From contig CM067529.1 in NCBI GenBank assembly GCA_034509925.1, forward strand, positions 4,102,001 through 4,166,000: a DNA stretch of 64,000 bases. Direction: 5' to 3'. This stretch comes from Hirudinaria manillensis. Taxonomy: Eukaryota; Annelida; Clitellata; Hirudinida; Hirudinidae. Each line of letters begins with the position of its first letter. The stretch's first letter is position 1. The translations under genes were made by a program, and so were the position numbers. This document shows positions 24,879 to 38,686 of this stretch, one piece after another. The notes under the pieces are model-generated. The model ran no database searches. It saw nothing but the letters and a program-made list of their open reading frames with translations, and had not been told where the DNA came from.

Positions 24879-26079
24879 AGAATTCTTCTTTACTTTATTT
24901 TGACTTGTTACTGGAACTAATTGTTTTCTTAATGTTTTCTTAATGTCTGCTTTTCCAGATTTATGGCAAATTAATCTGAATCTTGAGCAACTGGCTGCAT
25001 GGTACTGATGTGTAATTTAATCTATAGGCTCTGTGTTGATATTGGTACATTAAATTAAGTATTATCTATATTTGTATACCAAAAATGATGCTTATAAACA
25101 ATGGCGTCGTCTGTTCAGTTATGTAAACAAATAGCTGGGTGACCACCATCACAAATTGCATCAGGGTCCTCAGATTTCAGCCTCATTCTCCTGGGAGAAA
25201 GCCCATTCTGGCTTAACTTTCCCCGACGAAATAACCTTTTAGCTATTAAAAAATGTCGGTGGTCGGATAAAGCTCTCACCCCGTAACTTTTCAGTCGAAA
25301 ATGAAATTAGGGGTCCATCCGCGTCTGTTAACACTTTATAATATAAAGGAGAAGGTTTAGGGTTAAGTAGGGCCAGAGCTACCATGATCTAGGGTAGGAT
25401 ATGTTCTTGGGTTAGATTTTTTGTTAGGATTTTGTTTTATGCCATCGTGCGTAAATGTTAAGAATAGGGTTAAGTTCTGCTTACATCAGAATGAATATAC
25501 ATAAGAGCGGTTCAAAATATTTGATATGCTGTTGGTCTTATATATGAGAGTCAAAACATTATAAAAATACAATTTCAACACTTTTGATAATTATATAAAA
25601 TTTATTTACAATATTTAGTCCCAACCCTATCTTGAACTTCCTGATTGGTAAATGCCTCTGACGTGTTTTAAGATGACATGAGTATTATCAAATTTATTGT
25701 TTCAGTGTCATAATTTATTTGCAATCGTATATCTAATGTGTTATTCTTCTTATTTATTTCATTTAAATTGTCACTTGATGCTTACGTCAGCATTGCGCTT
25801 TAAATATAACCATATCAAGCGCTAAATAATTTATATAAATTGAATTACCATTGCTAGTAATATCTATGCCTTTTAGCTTCCATATTTAGGATTATCCGCC
25901 CGGAGTGCTTTGGGAGCGTGCACGCCTGTATTTGTTTTCTAATTGTTTCCTAAAGGTAATAGTGTTCGCCACTTGTTTACTAATTAATTCTCCTCGACAT
26001 TTCGGCGGCGTGTCTATTCATTATCTCTGTCGATTTGCATTTGTCTTGATAACGTTTGACCAGAAATTCTCGAACGAAA
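24879..26079. other. Intergenic spacer between BOLA1 and UBE2I
   Basis: No coding exon was found. The block at about 25,130-25,330 is less AT-rich than its surroundings and could be an old mobile-element fragment, but no terminal repeats or protein remnants are visible. The UBE2I promoter should lie near 25,900-26,050. Confidence 0.35.
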
Positions 26080-28416
<2,337 letters not shown>

Positions 28417-30003
28417 ACATAGGTGTGAACATCTTTTGCTTGTACAGTCTTTTACTTTTTTTTGACAAGATTTTGGCTTTTGTGGAGGCACGTTTTTGCA
28501 CGTGCGAAAGTTATTTTGCTGGGGTTGGCGGTTCGTTTGGATCGACCCGAGACCAGGTGTCCTCGTTCGGGGAGCACGTAGGTCTGGGGGCGTGAAACCC
28601 CAAAAATCTGGTCTCGTATTCCATTTGATTGTCGTCACCTCTGTCGTTCTGTGTCTTGTCTTTTTGTTCAGTTTGACATCGAGTTCTGATGCGTCTGAGC
28701 GAGAGGTCTCATTGTTTTAACGGAGAGTTTTAGGGATCCAAGGATGAGACATGGAGATGTCACCAAACGAGGAAGAACCTGCCATGCCGACGATCCCATT
28801 GAAACCGTGAAACTGACTGACAATTGTTGGTTTGAAGCTCATAATGACTATCATTATGTTGTTTGGCATTGTCACTGGTTTATTATGTTATATCACAGTT
28901 ATTATATATTTGCTCCAGCCATAGGCCTAATTTATTATGACTTCTGTTTAATGGCAGGGCATGACAGCTGTTGAGTCTATAAGGGGGCTGACTGAGTGCT
29001 GACTTGATTATGCTTACTAGGCATTTGAATGCCAACCATCTGGCTTAGAGATATGCCTGGTTCTGGCTTTTTCCTGACAGGATGGGGCATTACGTAGTTC
29101 TGTGGTCAGGATCAAGTGCTTTGGAAGTTCTACATGCTTGCTGGTGATTAGTGAGGCTGCAGAAATATATGTGTGGTCCTGTTGGTGGAGCAAGACTCCA
29201 ACATTGTTTGACAGTTACTAGTACTCCCGGGGAATAATTGTGTTGTGTGGGTGTCGTGTCTCGGTGTTTGCGTTCACCATTAAAAAAATCTTTAAAAAAT
29301 TTGGGTGCCCGGAATGATCCATTTCTAATATGGTTTTGATCTCGTCGGTTTAGGTTTTAATTCAGGGATGAAGGGGCGAATGTTTCCCACTGGTTAGTTT
29401 ATTAATTTTGACAACTGTAGCGGTTACTGAGCAATCGCATTCCAAATAAGAGCTTGTCTGCCATTTTCCAAGAATATCACCGATTCTGCGGGTGTAATTA
29501 CATCTTAAGTCGCATTCACCAAGATACTAACCTATAATGTGTAAGTGACTTTAAAAAACATAATGTAAAATTAGAAAATTCGTTAATCAACTGTTTTATT
29601 TATTTCTTTATTAAAATTGGAATTCCCAAACGGAGGAGACCGGGTCTTCGAATGTCAACAATTGTTTTGAAGCAAATTTCGAGGCATAAATTACGAATCA
29701 TTCATGAAAACAAAATCAACGAATTATTAATTTTGAATTATGTTATTATTGTGCTTGTATATTGTAACATGTTTTAATATTTTCTCTAGCGATGCAACTA
29801 TTTGGGGCTTTTTAGCCTTCTGATGTTGTAAGCAAATGGCATTGGCCCCAGTAAGCGAACGACTCATTTCTGTAAATGTCAAAAAGCAGAGAATATTTTA
29901 TAATATTTTATTAAATTGACTAACTAACTTAAACAAATTCGGGTAATCCAAATTGAAGCAATGTATTTTTACAAAATCACATTGTTTCAGTTTTTAATTA
30001 TAA
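28417..30003. other. UBE2I 3' UTR and intergenic spacer to the secreted-peptide cluster
   Basis: The first several hundred bases are less AT-rich than the distal spacer and probably 3' UTR; a possible ATTAAA signal lies at 29279-29284. Beyond 29,300 the sequence is AT-rich with no coding exon on either strand. This spacer separates the + strand conserved genes from the - strand peptide cluster. Confidence 0.4.
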
Positions 30004-30470
30004 TTAATTAATGTCCTTTTTATTTTGGAAAGGTTCAGCAATCGCCCGGCAACTGGCAGGAGCACAAAAGAAAGGTGATGCAGCAAGAAGCCCCATAATT
30101 TAAATTATTATTATTATTATTTTAGATAATCTCAAAGGGTCAATGTACGTCAGAACTGTTAACTAATTTATAAAACATTTACCTGTTAAGAAACATTAGT
30201 TTATTCATTCATTCAACTTACGCGCACTCAAGGTAACAGAGATTCTCGTAGGTGACCCCACTTAATGAGCAAACCTTGTTTAATTTGACTGGACATAGAC
30301 ACAGAGTCGAAACGTAGGGACCAGCCACGGCAGCTCCATGTGTTATGTCTTCAAAGAATTGGAAAAATGAAGTATATCTCAAAATTAAACTGAATTAGAA
30401 ACAGATTTCTACCGAATTTATGACTGGCTCCAATGAAACAGAAAGCGAAGAATAGAGTGAATACCTCCAT
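30004..30470 (-). CDS. Small secreted Kazal-type peptide 1
   Basis: Three-exon model on the - strand: 30470-30413, 30348-30222, 30052-30004, 77 residues. Exon 1 is a signal peptide (MEVFTLFFAFCFIGAS). Exon 2 carries most of a Kazal domain: CLCP, then VCSLSGVTYENLC, then YLEC. Spacings C1-1-C2-7-C3-10-C4-3-C5 equal those I remember for leech-derived tryptase inhibitor. The residue in the reactive P1 position is Val, which would suit elastase-like targets. The donor GTAAGT at 30221 is excellent; reading through it instead gives a stop right after ECA and only five cysteines. Exon 3, after a strong pyrimidine tract, adds the sixth cysteine, though one residue after C5 and not ten. The leader differs from the SQQ leaders further along. 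A protease inhibitor role is inferred from the family. Confidence 0.7.
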
Positions 30471-30916
30471 TGTTAAAGATAAACTCAGACTGAAAGCGAT
30501 CGGCGACGAGCCACGCATAAATCGCCAGAGAAATCGATGATGTATGACATGGATTTGTCGACATGGCAATTTTTGCTTATCAATTGGAGATTGATCTTTC
30601 AGATCGTATTTTTTTTGCGATGAGATTTCTCGCGTGGAAGGATTCACTTTGGCGAGGGGAAGTCCTTTCATCTCAGAGGCCCAATCTATCAGAGAGGATC
30701 AATACCCTTCCCTCTTCAAAAATTTACTAATTAGAATTAACGAATGACTTGAGTCGAGACAATTTTAAAATTTATCTCATTATTCGTCATAAATCATTCA
30801 AAATCATCGTCCGTTTGGACATTTCCCCCGATAATCAAAACACTGGCTCTGAACCACTCTGCCAGACGTTGAACAACCAATTATTGAACACCAAAGCAAG
30901 TTATCTGCTGCTAATC

Positions 30917-30922
30917 TTTATT
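30917..30922 (-). terminator. Poly(A) signal of Kazal-type gene 2
   Basis: AATAAA on the - strand, overlapping a second copy, about 64 bases after the stop codon at 30986-30988. Confidence 0.45.
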
Positions 30923-30985
30923 TATTAAAAAAAATAATGATTAATTAGTTGTTAATTAAATTTAAAATAAATGACAAGTTGGATG

Positions 30986-31623
30986 TTAAATGTCCATTTT
31001 GTCGTTCATTTCAGGCTGTCCTTCTTCTGGACATTTTCCAATTCGTTCTGGATAATCCCCTCTGCGGAGTCATCATCAAATAAATTATGTTTATTGCTTT
31101 TCTTGATATGTGCGCAATATGCCTAGTATTATTTGTTATTTATATTAATTTCAGCAATTAATTTAATATTCAAATTATGGTATAACTAATTAATGATTAA
31201 TTATGGATTAACATAAAGTTAAAAGTAGGTTCGTTGGAATTCAGATCACCCACGCGCAAAACAGTCTGCAGAGATTGTCGTAACTGATTTTCATGACAGA
31301 GCAGAAAGGTATCCCAGTATTCGCGCAGCGGCAAAGGTCACGGCACACTTCGACACTGTCTCTCCCCAAAGCACTTGTACTTACGTTGTAATTCAACCCT
31401 AAGTCCCTCAGGATGTTAGAGACAACTCTCAGAACTGGACATTTTCGATAAAGAGATTAATATTGAACAGGTTCATTAACATTAAACGTAGACATTTCTA
31501 AATCGACTACATGGGGTTATGAACCTCCTTCCTAGCTAGTTCAGCACACAAAGTGAACGTACTTCCACGACTTTGTCCGAAGAAAGAACATGCAACCAGG
31601 AGGATGAATAGATATTTTCCCAT
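30986..31623 (-). CDS. Small secreted Kazal-type peptide 2
   Basis: Three exons on the - strand: 31623-31563, 31434-31254, 31061-30986, 105 residues. Exon 1 is a leader (MGKYLFILLVACSFFGQSRG). Exon 2 gives LCRCANTGIPFC, SVMKISYDNLC and RLFC. Exon 3 begins AGDYPERIGKC. The cysteine spacing from C1 to C6 is 1-7-10-3-10, exactly that remembered for leech-derived tryptase inhibitor; the last spacing is only reached by splicing at GTGGGT (31253), which supports the three-exon model over read-through to a stop at 31241. An additional cysteine (EVCRDL) precedes C1, leaving one cysteine unpaired. The P1 position is Asn, an uncommon choice. The exon 3 end (NDKMDI) resembles that of Kazal peptide 1 (NKKDIN), so the two genes are paralogues. 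Confidence 0.75.
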
Positions 31624-33406
31624 TCTTGATGCGCTTGAAAAAGAGAAATTATAAATCATCTACAAAGTGTCATATAATGGACTCCTTTTAATAGTCTTAG
31701 GAATTTAGAAACAAACGGCTTTTGTCGAATCATAATTGATTCTAAACATGCAATCAACAATCTATTCGTGCTTGCCGCCATCCAACATGCTGATAGGAAC
31801 ATCCATTTTTTATTGATTTATTGAATTTACATTTATTTCAATTTTTGTTTTTGCTTCCGATTCATCTTCTGGACGTCTGCTTGTACTTGATGCGATTTTT
31901 TTGCGATTTGTTTCATTATTTCTATTAATCTCCTCAAGACGGGTAAATCCAATCAAAGCGATTCTTGATTGGACAAGGACAATAATAAATCATTTTAATT
32001 TTTATCAATTGTTTGAATTAAACTAATTATTATTAAATAATTAAATATAATTTTATTTACTTTCTGATATACATGTATTTGGTGATAGTCATTCTGTATT
32101 TATTGGATTTGCTATTTTCGCCCGTTAATTAATTAAACCATGATCTTCAAATTAATTGTCGAGAAGAAATCGATTATCGAAATGACATCGTGCATTCGAA
32201 ACAAATAACTGATGTCCTGGTTACTACTCATAGATCTACGCGTAGATATGGTGAGAGGACACACAGGCTCTTATGCTTTGAACCTCATACCTTATCTTCA
32301 AGGGCAAGCCCCAGTATGTGTAGTTCCCGAGATTTACAGGTCTATCATACACGCCTGCATTTGTGACTAAAATTGATGTTTCCCACATTGAGATCCAAAT
32401 TGGTCCCGACCATCACAACCGCTCTTCTCGAAATGTAATTATTATTTATTTATTTATTATTCCTTAATCTTTTAATAAACAACATTTATATTATTCACGA
32501 ACGTCATCTTTGCCGGATCTCTTAAGACTTACTCAGATGAGAGAGAATTACTCTATGATTTGATAACAACAACTGTTAATTACTACGTTAAATAATATTT
32601 TATTTACCTAATTAGGGCATACGTGAGTAAAACCTTTTGTTAATTCATAAAAAGTCACACGATCAAAACAGTTGGCACGCAACAGGTCAAGGACAGTTGA
32701 CCTCAGTGTAACGTCATTCGGCGCATCGTTTTTAGATGTACTTTTTGGAATCCATTAAAAAAATCCTCAAATAAAAAAGACTCCAATTTAAAATCAGATT
32801 CTCATAAATATTTATTACTAATATTTTAAATAAAATCTTGTTATTAATATTTATAATAACGGAATTGAAGACGCAGAAATTGCTCAAATTGTTGAACGTC
32901 GATTAAATCGCAAATCAGAAAGTTGGCTGAATTTAGGTGCTCGCGTTGCGTTTTTTTGCTTCTTCTTCTCTCTTTTTCTCTAACCTTCTCTTGCGTCTTT
33001 CCTCTCCTAAAAATGCAATACATTAATTTCACTAAAATTGCAAATATTGAGATGAGTTGCTATTACTACACGATCACGATAATGCAATTGTACTTTATCA
33101 TCAAAATGAACTCTGCGGCAAATATAGAAATTTTCTTTAAAAAAAGTGATATCCTATTAAATCCGTCCCACTAGCAATAATAAAAATAGTAATATTTACA
33201 TAACAACTACAATAACACTTATTAATATTTCATTTCTGTGCAGAGATGGGCAATGCAGCTATTCCCAGAGAAGCACACCAACTTAAACCACCTAGAGCTA
33301 AAAGATCTTATCATTAGCCGTGGGGTCAACAGCCTCGTAAGCAAAGGTGTTCCCAGCCACCTTTCCCCTAAATTACGCCCCCCTTTTATTTTTTATAAAG
33401 TATTGT
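31624..33406. other. Spacer within the secreted-peptide cluster
   Basis: AT-rich. Two short stretches look protein-like but cannot be placed in a gene. One is a - strand stretch near 32,230-32,395 containing VYDRPVNLGNYTYWGLP. The other is a - strand Lys/Arg/Glu-rich stretch after a TTTTTAG acceptor near 33,003, which might be an alternative 3' exon. The segment 33,240-33,360 is open in more than one frame and could be a mobile-element fragment. No complete gene was found. Confidence 0.35.
31679..31700 (-). promoter_or_regulatory. TATA-like promoter motif of Kazal-type gene 2
   Basis: On the - strand, ACTATTAAAAGGAGTCC lies about 60 bases upstream of the ATG. The block AAAAGGAGTCC is also present upstream of the Asp-rich gene at 34.2 kb. 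Confidence 0.45.
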
Positions 33407-34168
33407 TTACATGAAAGAAATATATGCCAAAATGAACCAACTTCTTCGCTCGCGTTCTCGTTTTCGCTTCCAATGACTGCGGTGGACGGCCGCTAAGTCA
33501 GTGTCAAGCTCGACGTCGGCGTCCAAGTCATCGTCCAAGTCAGCCTCCACGTCGGCGTCCAAGTCGGGGTCAAGGTTGGCATCGACAGTGACCAACAACT
33601 TATCAGCATTTTCGTTAAGCACTTGAAAGGGAATGGAGAGATTTCATAAAAGATAAAAATTAAACCAGACTAATATAATATAATATAATATAATATAATA
33701 TAATATAATATAATATAATATAATATAATATAATATAATATAATATAATATAATATAATATAATATAATATAATATAATATAATATAATATAATATAATA
33801 TAATATAATATAATATAATATAATATAATATAATATAATATAATATAATATAATATAATATAATATAATATAAATGCTTTTTGACTACTGCTTTTAACGC
33901 ATAATGAAAATAATATAATAAATAACAAATTTGTAACAAAGGCTAACGTTGTTCGCTCAATGCCTCATCGTTTGTATCAGCAACTACATTCGTGTTGATC
34001 TCTAAAAACGAAAGAGAGATTATAACTAATAACTATATTTATTATACTAATTGAAGCCAAATATATAATCGAATAACATATTTATTTTTATAAGTATCAA
34101 TGAGTCTCACGCTGTTGGCTGAGTGCCAATAAGCCGAATACCAGGCAGAAGATTAGTAAGGACTTCAT
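33407..34168 (-). CDS. Secreted Asp-rich precursor with basic C-terminal tail
   Basis: Three exons on the - strand: 34168-34111, 34001-33948, 33621-33407, 108 residues, with both introns phase 1. Exon 1 is the shared leader (MKSLLIFCLVFGLLALSQQ). Exon 2 adds INTNVVADTNDEALSEQ. Exon 3 holds a run with Asp/Glu at nearly every second position (NLDPDLDADVEADLDDDL), then HRSHWKRKRERERRSWF and a short hydrophobic end. An acidic pro-region followed by a cationic segment is the layout of many antimicrobial-peptide precursors, but no dibasic processing site separates the two cleanly and there are no cysteines in the mature part. Function is unknown; Ca2+ or mineral binding by the Asp run is equally possible. 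AATAAA lies just after the stop (33385-33390, - strand). Intron 2 holds a (TAATA)n array. Confidence 0.6.
33671..33872. repeat. (TAATA)n array, about 40 copies
   Basis: Almost perfect pentanucleotide array inside intron 2 of the Asp-rich secreted gene. On both strands it yields meaningless long open frames. Confidence 0.95.
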
Positions 34169-34211
34169 TGTTGTGTAGCCTCGAACGGTAGCAACTTAGG
34201 CTTTTTTGGAC

Positions 34212-34232
34212 TCCTTTTAAAACTTTCAGATT
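34212..34232 (-). promoter_or_regulatory. TATA-like promoter motif of the Asp-rich secreted gene
   Basis: On the - strand, CTGAAAGTTTTAAAAGG lies about 45 bases upstream of the ATG. The core TGAAAGTTTTAAAA recurs upstream of the other SQQ-leader genes. Confidence 0.5.
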
Positions 34233-35619
34233 CAATTGATTGAAGGCTCTAAGTATGTTTTGTCAAATACAAACTGGGTTTAAAAATAATATTCAATAAA
34301 TAAAAATAATAATTAATTACTAGTGATGAATTGTTTTTATTGATTTACATTAATTTGTTAAACATGTTGCCATAATGAATGTTTTTTGCTTGTCATTGGT
34401 CGATGTTAAAACCAAAATTTCATGCAAGATTGATTTCATATTCATGTTTTGAGAAAAATTTAGCAAATTTCCTAAAATTCAGAAAGTAAAATTACATTTG
34501 AAATTGCTATACGAAATCATTGCCCAAATAAATTGCAGAATTTCTTACATTCGATTTTTAAATTCGTAAAAATGGTCTCTCCTATAACAAAGGAATGGTA
34601 TCGAAGATATTTTTTAGCAATTACGATATGCTGAAATAATCATTATAATTGCTTCAATAATCATCGTTGTGTAATACCAAATCTATAATCTTTGTTTCTT
34701 GCTATTTTACAGTTTACAATTGATTTTTCAGAGGTGATTGGGGCTCTTTGGGGTTTCTTGTTTATCCCAACAGGATTTGAACACCTCAATAACAACAAGT
34801 GCGATTTCAACTTTCAATGACAGTAACGAATAAGATCAAGTTGGTATGCAGGATGGTCGAATGCGGCGGTTATGGCAACAGTTGTGTTTGATATCCAGCC
34901 TGCAAAGAGCTGCAAGGGCCTAAATGATGTGCCCAACCCGACCCGTAGTCATATTTAGCAGGTCCGTATAGATTGGGTCGCCGCTAAAGATGGGGATACT
35001 TGATTTAGCGCACTTAAGTGAATCGAATATCACGATGCCTTCAGTAAGTTCACACCCTCAAGCACTGTAACTACTTCCAGATCCGGAGAGTTACACATGG
35101 AGCTATTCCAAGGCTTCGTCCCTTTGATCGTTGTTGAACAGTTAAAAATGTTAAAACGCTTGATGCTAAAAACTTGTCTCGTTTCTATAAGTACATTAAT
35201 CCTTGCCATATTTTCATTATTCATTTCAGTGCATCACCGAAACCCTGATTTGAATATTTTATGATAATTTTATTTCTCAGACACTTGATTTGTTTGTCGA
35301 TTTTCCTCCGAATACGTAAATATTTTTTCACAATAACAATGAAGATTGTTTCATTATTCAATAACTACATTCATATTTTATTAGAAAGGACAAATTCTTT
35401 TTAAATATATGAACACATGTATTTATTTTTATTATATTATTTTATTTATAATTTCATTCATTTATAGTTAAAGTTTTACTTATAGTCTACAAATGTCTCT
35501 CATCATGTTGGCTGGATTAGCAACTCTAACGGCTTTTCCAAAAGATCGGCTGGAAAATTATTTGTTTGGTGGAACTTCAACCTAGTAAATGACGAAAATA
35601 CAACGCACTGATGAAAACG

Positions 35620-35929
<310 letters not shown>

Positions 35930-35960
35930 GATTAATTGAACCTTTATTTAATCGATCAGT

Positions 35961-36275
35961 TTATGAGAGGACAGTAACCCAATGATTATCAAGATTCTTG
36001 TGGTCAACAGGTTTCACTTCTGCATCAACAGGTTTCACATCAGCATCATCACGTTTCAGAATCGCATCAGTTTTAGCATCATCATCGAACCCTGGGACAT
36101 CGTGGACGTTTGAACCAGACCCTGGGAATCATGAAATTTTCTTAAACTAATAAATTAAATTTATAAAATAAATACCATATAATATAAGGGAAAAAATATA
36201 ACAATATGTCTCACACAGTTGTTGGCTCAGTCCTAGGAAGCCGAAGAAGATGCAGAGATACAAAAAAGATTTCAT
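35961..36275 (-). CDS. Small secreted peptide with Lys/Asp repeat
   Basis: Two exons on the - strand, 36275-36215 and 36121-35961, join in phase 1 to 73 residues. The leader (MKSFLYLCIFFGFLGLSQQL) belongs to the SQQ family. The mature part is short, acidic and lacks cysteine: NVHDVPGFDDDAKTDA, a KRDDADV stretch that could be a KR processing site, and a duplicated DVKPVD/EVKPVD element. AATAAA follows the stop within 20 bases. The family is not recognised. The leader exon is convincing; the mature exon rests on one good acceptor (ATTCCCAG) and frame continuity. Confidence 0.55.
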
Positions 36276-36337
36276 TGTTGGCGAGCTTCAAGTAGAAACA
36301 TAAACGAAGTAACTGATGACAGAACCAAGTTCAGGCT

Positions 36338-36357
36338 GCTTTTATAACTTACAGATT
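36338..36357 (-). promoter_or_regulatory. TATA-like promoter motif of the Lys/Asp-repeat gene
   Basis: On the - strand, CTGTAAGTTATAAAAGC lies about 65 bases upstream of the ATG and contains a canonical TATAAAA. It aligns with the TGAAAGTTTTAAAA core of neighbouring genes. Confidence 0.5.
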
Positions 36358-36743
36358 AAATTTAAATTTAAATCAATTCATTCTTAGGTTCATTTATCAA
36401 ACACCTTTCCAGGCAAATCGATGAATTTGCAATTAAACGTGAAGCTTAAAGGTTTTTTTTGGTTGATTTTCGTTTTGTAAAGTTGCATCATTGATTTTGG
36501 AAAAAAAGTTCTGAAGGATTGATTCAGTCACGAATAACTTTTTAACTGTTTGACAAGAAATAAAAATTCACTGAATCCATGTTAAGAGTCGATGGTCCGT
36601 TAAATCTATTTTAATGCAATTACGTAATTAAATTTATATAATTAAACAATTATTTTTTATTTTCTTAATTTAGTTGCTCTCATCGAGACGCAATCTGGCG
36701 AGCAATTTATTTTTTACGAAGTAACGTGATCAGGCCAAGCACA

Positions 36744-36876
36744 TATAATATAATATAATATAATATAATATAATATAATATAATATAATATAATATAATA
36801 TAATATAATATAATATAATATAATATAATATAATATAATATAATATAATATAATATAATATAATATAATATAATAT
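36744..36876. repeat. (TAATA)n array, about 26 copies
   Basis: Near-perfect pentanucleotide array upstream of the Lys/Asp-repeat gene. Confidence 0.95.
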
Positions 36877-37269
36877 CAATGCCCTTTGACTAATGAACTT
36901 AGTGGAGGATGGGGAGGGTCTGTAATGGTTTGGCCACGAGGGACAAAATCTTTTTACTATTGGCAACACAATTTGACTTAAAATTGGGTTCTTATAAGTT
37001 GGACCTGATGCAATACTAATATACATAAATAGAAACATTTTAATGACAAGTCTCTAATCTCGGCTCAGAATGAAATATTATTAACATTTTTATTATTATT
37101 AATAGCTTGGTAAAAAATTCGTCATCTATTCATTACATTTTTATTTACTGATTCCATTACTAACATCCAACATTTCGAAGTTTTATCAACTTTTATCAAT
37201 AAATTTATTTATTTTATATATTTAATTTATTAGTTTAAGAACAATTAAATAAACGAATTCTTTATGAAA

Positions 37270-37374
37270 TCAGGAACCATAATATTTTGAATTTGGATGT
37301 TTCTTGTCTAGTACTTGTTGTTGGCTCAGTCGTGGAAAGGCTAATGCCAGGCAGAGGAACAGAAAGTATTTCAT
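37270..37374 (-). pseudogene. Duplicated leader exon without its donor site
   Basis: The leader encodes the same 20-residue signal peptide (MKYFLFLCLALAFPRLSQQQ) as the copy at 38.6 kb, with an intact promoter motif at 37431-37450. Directly after the CAA codons the usual TGTGAGAC donor is replaced by AGTACTAGAC from an unrelated duplicated segment. Read through, it gives VLDKKHPNSKYYGS and a stop, 34 residues in all. It may be dead, use GTACTA as a weak donor, or express a minimal secreted peptide. Confidence 0.5.
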
Positions 37375-38008
37375 CGTTGTGAATCTTCAAGGAGAACCAC
37401 AAACAAAATGGCTGTTGATCAACTCAAGATGTTCTTAAAACTTTCACGTTAACTATTCAACACGACAGCATGACAACTTTTATCAATTTCTCCTTTTTAA
37501 ATAATCGATGAATCAATGATCAAATGTGAAGTTTAATGTCCATCTTGTTGCTAAGTTTAACTTTGATTTTGAAAAATAATAAATTCACAAAATAATTTAT
37601 AAAAAATATTTTTATTATGTATATTGTATTATGAAGTTAATGATTTGGTCAAAAATTCGCCATCTATTCATTATTCCCGAATAAGGGACTCGATTACTAA
37701 CAGCTAACATTTCAAAATTTTATCACCTTTCATTAAAAATTTTTATTTATTTTATATATTAAATTTATTAATTTAAGAACAATTAAATAAACGAATTATT
37801 TATGGAATCAGGAACCATAATATTTTGAATTTGGATGTTTCTTGTTTAGTACTCAGCACAAACGTTTAAATATTTCATTCCTGTGAATATAAATGTCACG
37901 TTTAATTTAAAAGAAAAAATTAACGACACATTTATCTCACAATTTTCAAAAATTGATTTCCGTGTTTATTAATTTTATATTTAACAGATAATCTCGAATT
38001 ACTAACGC

Positions 38009-38631
38009 TCAGTGCAGATAGCACTCGTTCAGATAGATTCTTTCACTTTCCGCGCAGGCAGGATCGTAGTTTTTACGGCAATTGCAATTTTTTGTCACTC
38101 TTGTAAGAATTGATTACATCTACCCTCACTTCTTTCTTCAGAAGAGATACATTGTCTCTTAGCTTGCTTAAATCAGACACTGGAAATGAAAAGAGAAATG
38201 ACTGGAAAAGCTAAAGTTTGAAAAGATATAAAAGAAAAACAGCAACCATAATAACAACTACAATGAGAATAATAACAACAACAGTCATAATGACAATAAT
38301 GATAACGACAAGACTAATAATAATAATAATAATAATAACGTAAGCGATCTTCATGGTCTTCGTCGGTCCCAACAGCCCCAAACACTGGAAAAATAGGAAA
38401 ACTTTCAGAACGATGTGATTGTTATCGACGAGATGGAAGTTCTATCATAAAAAATGGAACGCACGGTGATAAGCACAAATGATAAACAAATATATTTTAA
38501 TTTCAAGTGATTAATGATTAAAATAAATATGCAAATCGATAAAAATTAGGCTGGTAACAAGAAGTCTCACATTGTTGTTGGCTCAGTCGTGGAAAGGCTA
38601 ATGCCAGGCAGAGGAACAGAAAGTATTTCAT
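38009..38631 (-). pseudogene. Broken third Kazal-type secreted gene
   Basis: Three exons on the - strand: leader 38631-38571 (MKYFLFLCLALAFPRLSQQQ), 38384-38340 (LFGAVGTDEDHEDRL) and 38179 onward (LSDLSKLRDNVSLLKKEV). All joins are phase 1. The third exon runs into TAA at 38073. One base back in frame, after the A6 run near 38090, there is a Kazal core with CNCRKNYDPAC and ESERIYLNEC, spacing 1-7-10. The codon expected for C5 reads TGA (38009-38011), followed by GC and a GTTAGT donor, where paralogue 1 has TGC, GC and GTAAGT. So there are two independent lesions: a one-base frame slip and a Cys-to-stop change. The P1 residue would be Lys. If the homopolymer count is an assembly error, the truncated product could still be made up to C4. 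Confidence 0.65.
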
Positions 38632-38686
38632 CGTTGTGAATCTTCAAGGAGAACCACAAACAAAATGGCTGTTGATCAATTCAAGA

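Noticed and set aside
32231..32395. - strand stretch containing VYDRPVNLGNYTYWGLP
   Set aside because: Protein-like over about 50 codons but with no flanking splice sites, start or recognisable family; possibly a mobile-element remnant.
32844..33003. - strand Lys/Arg/Glu-rich exon candidate after TTTTTAG
   Set aside because: Two frames are open and neither can be tied to a leader exon; could be an alternative end of the Asp-rich gene but there is no support.
33240..33370. + strand stretch after GTGCAG reading MQLFPEKHTNLNHLELKDL
   Set aside because: Open on more than one frame and both strands, with no partner exon; cannot decide between chance and a transposon fragment.
33644..33939. Long open frames of repeated Tyr-Ile-Ile-Leu on the - strand (also at 36.7, 40.7 and 41.4 kb)
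   Set aside because: They are translations of (TAATA)n arrays and lie in introns of the secreted genes; the frames are open only because the repeat contains no stop on that strand.
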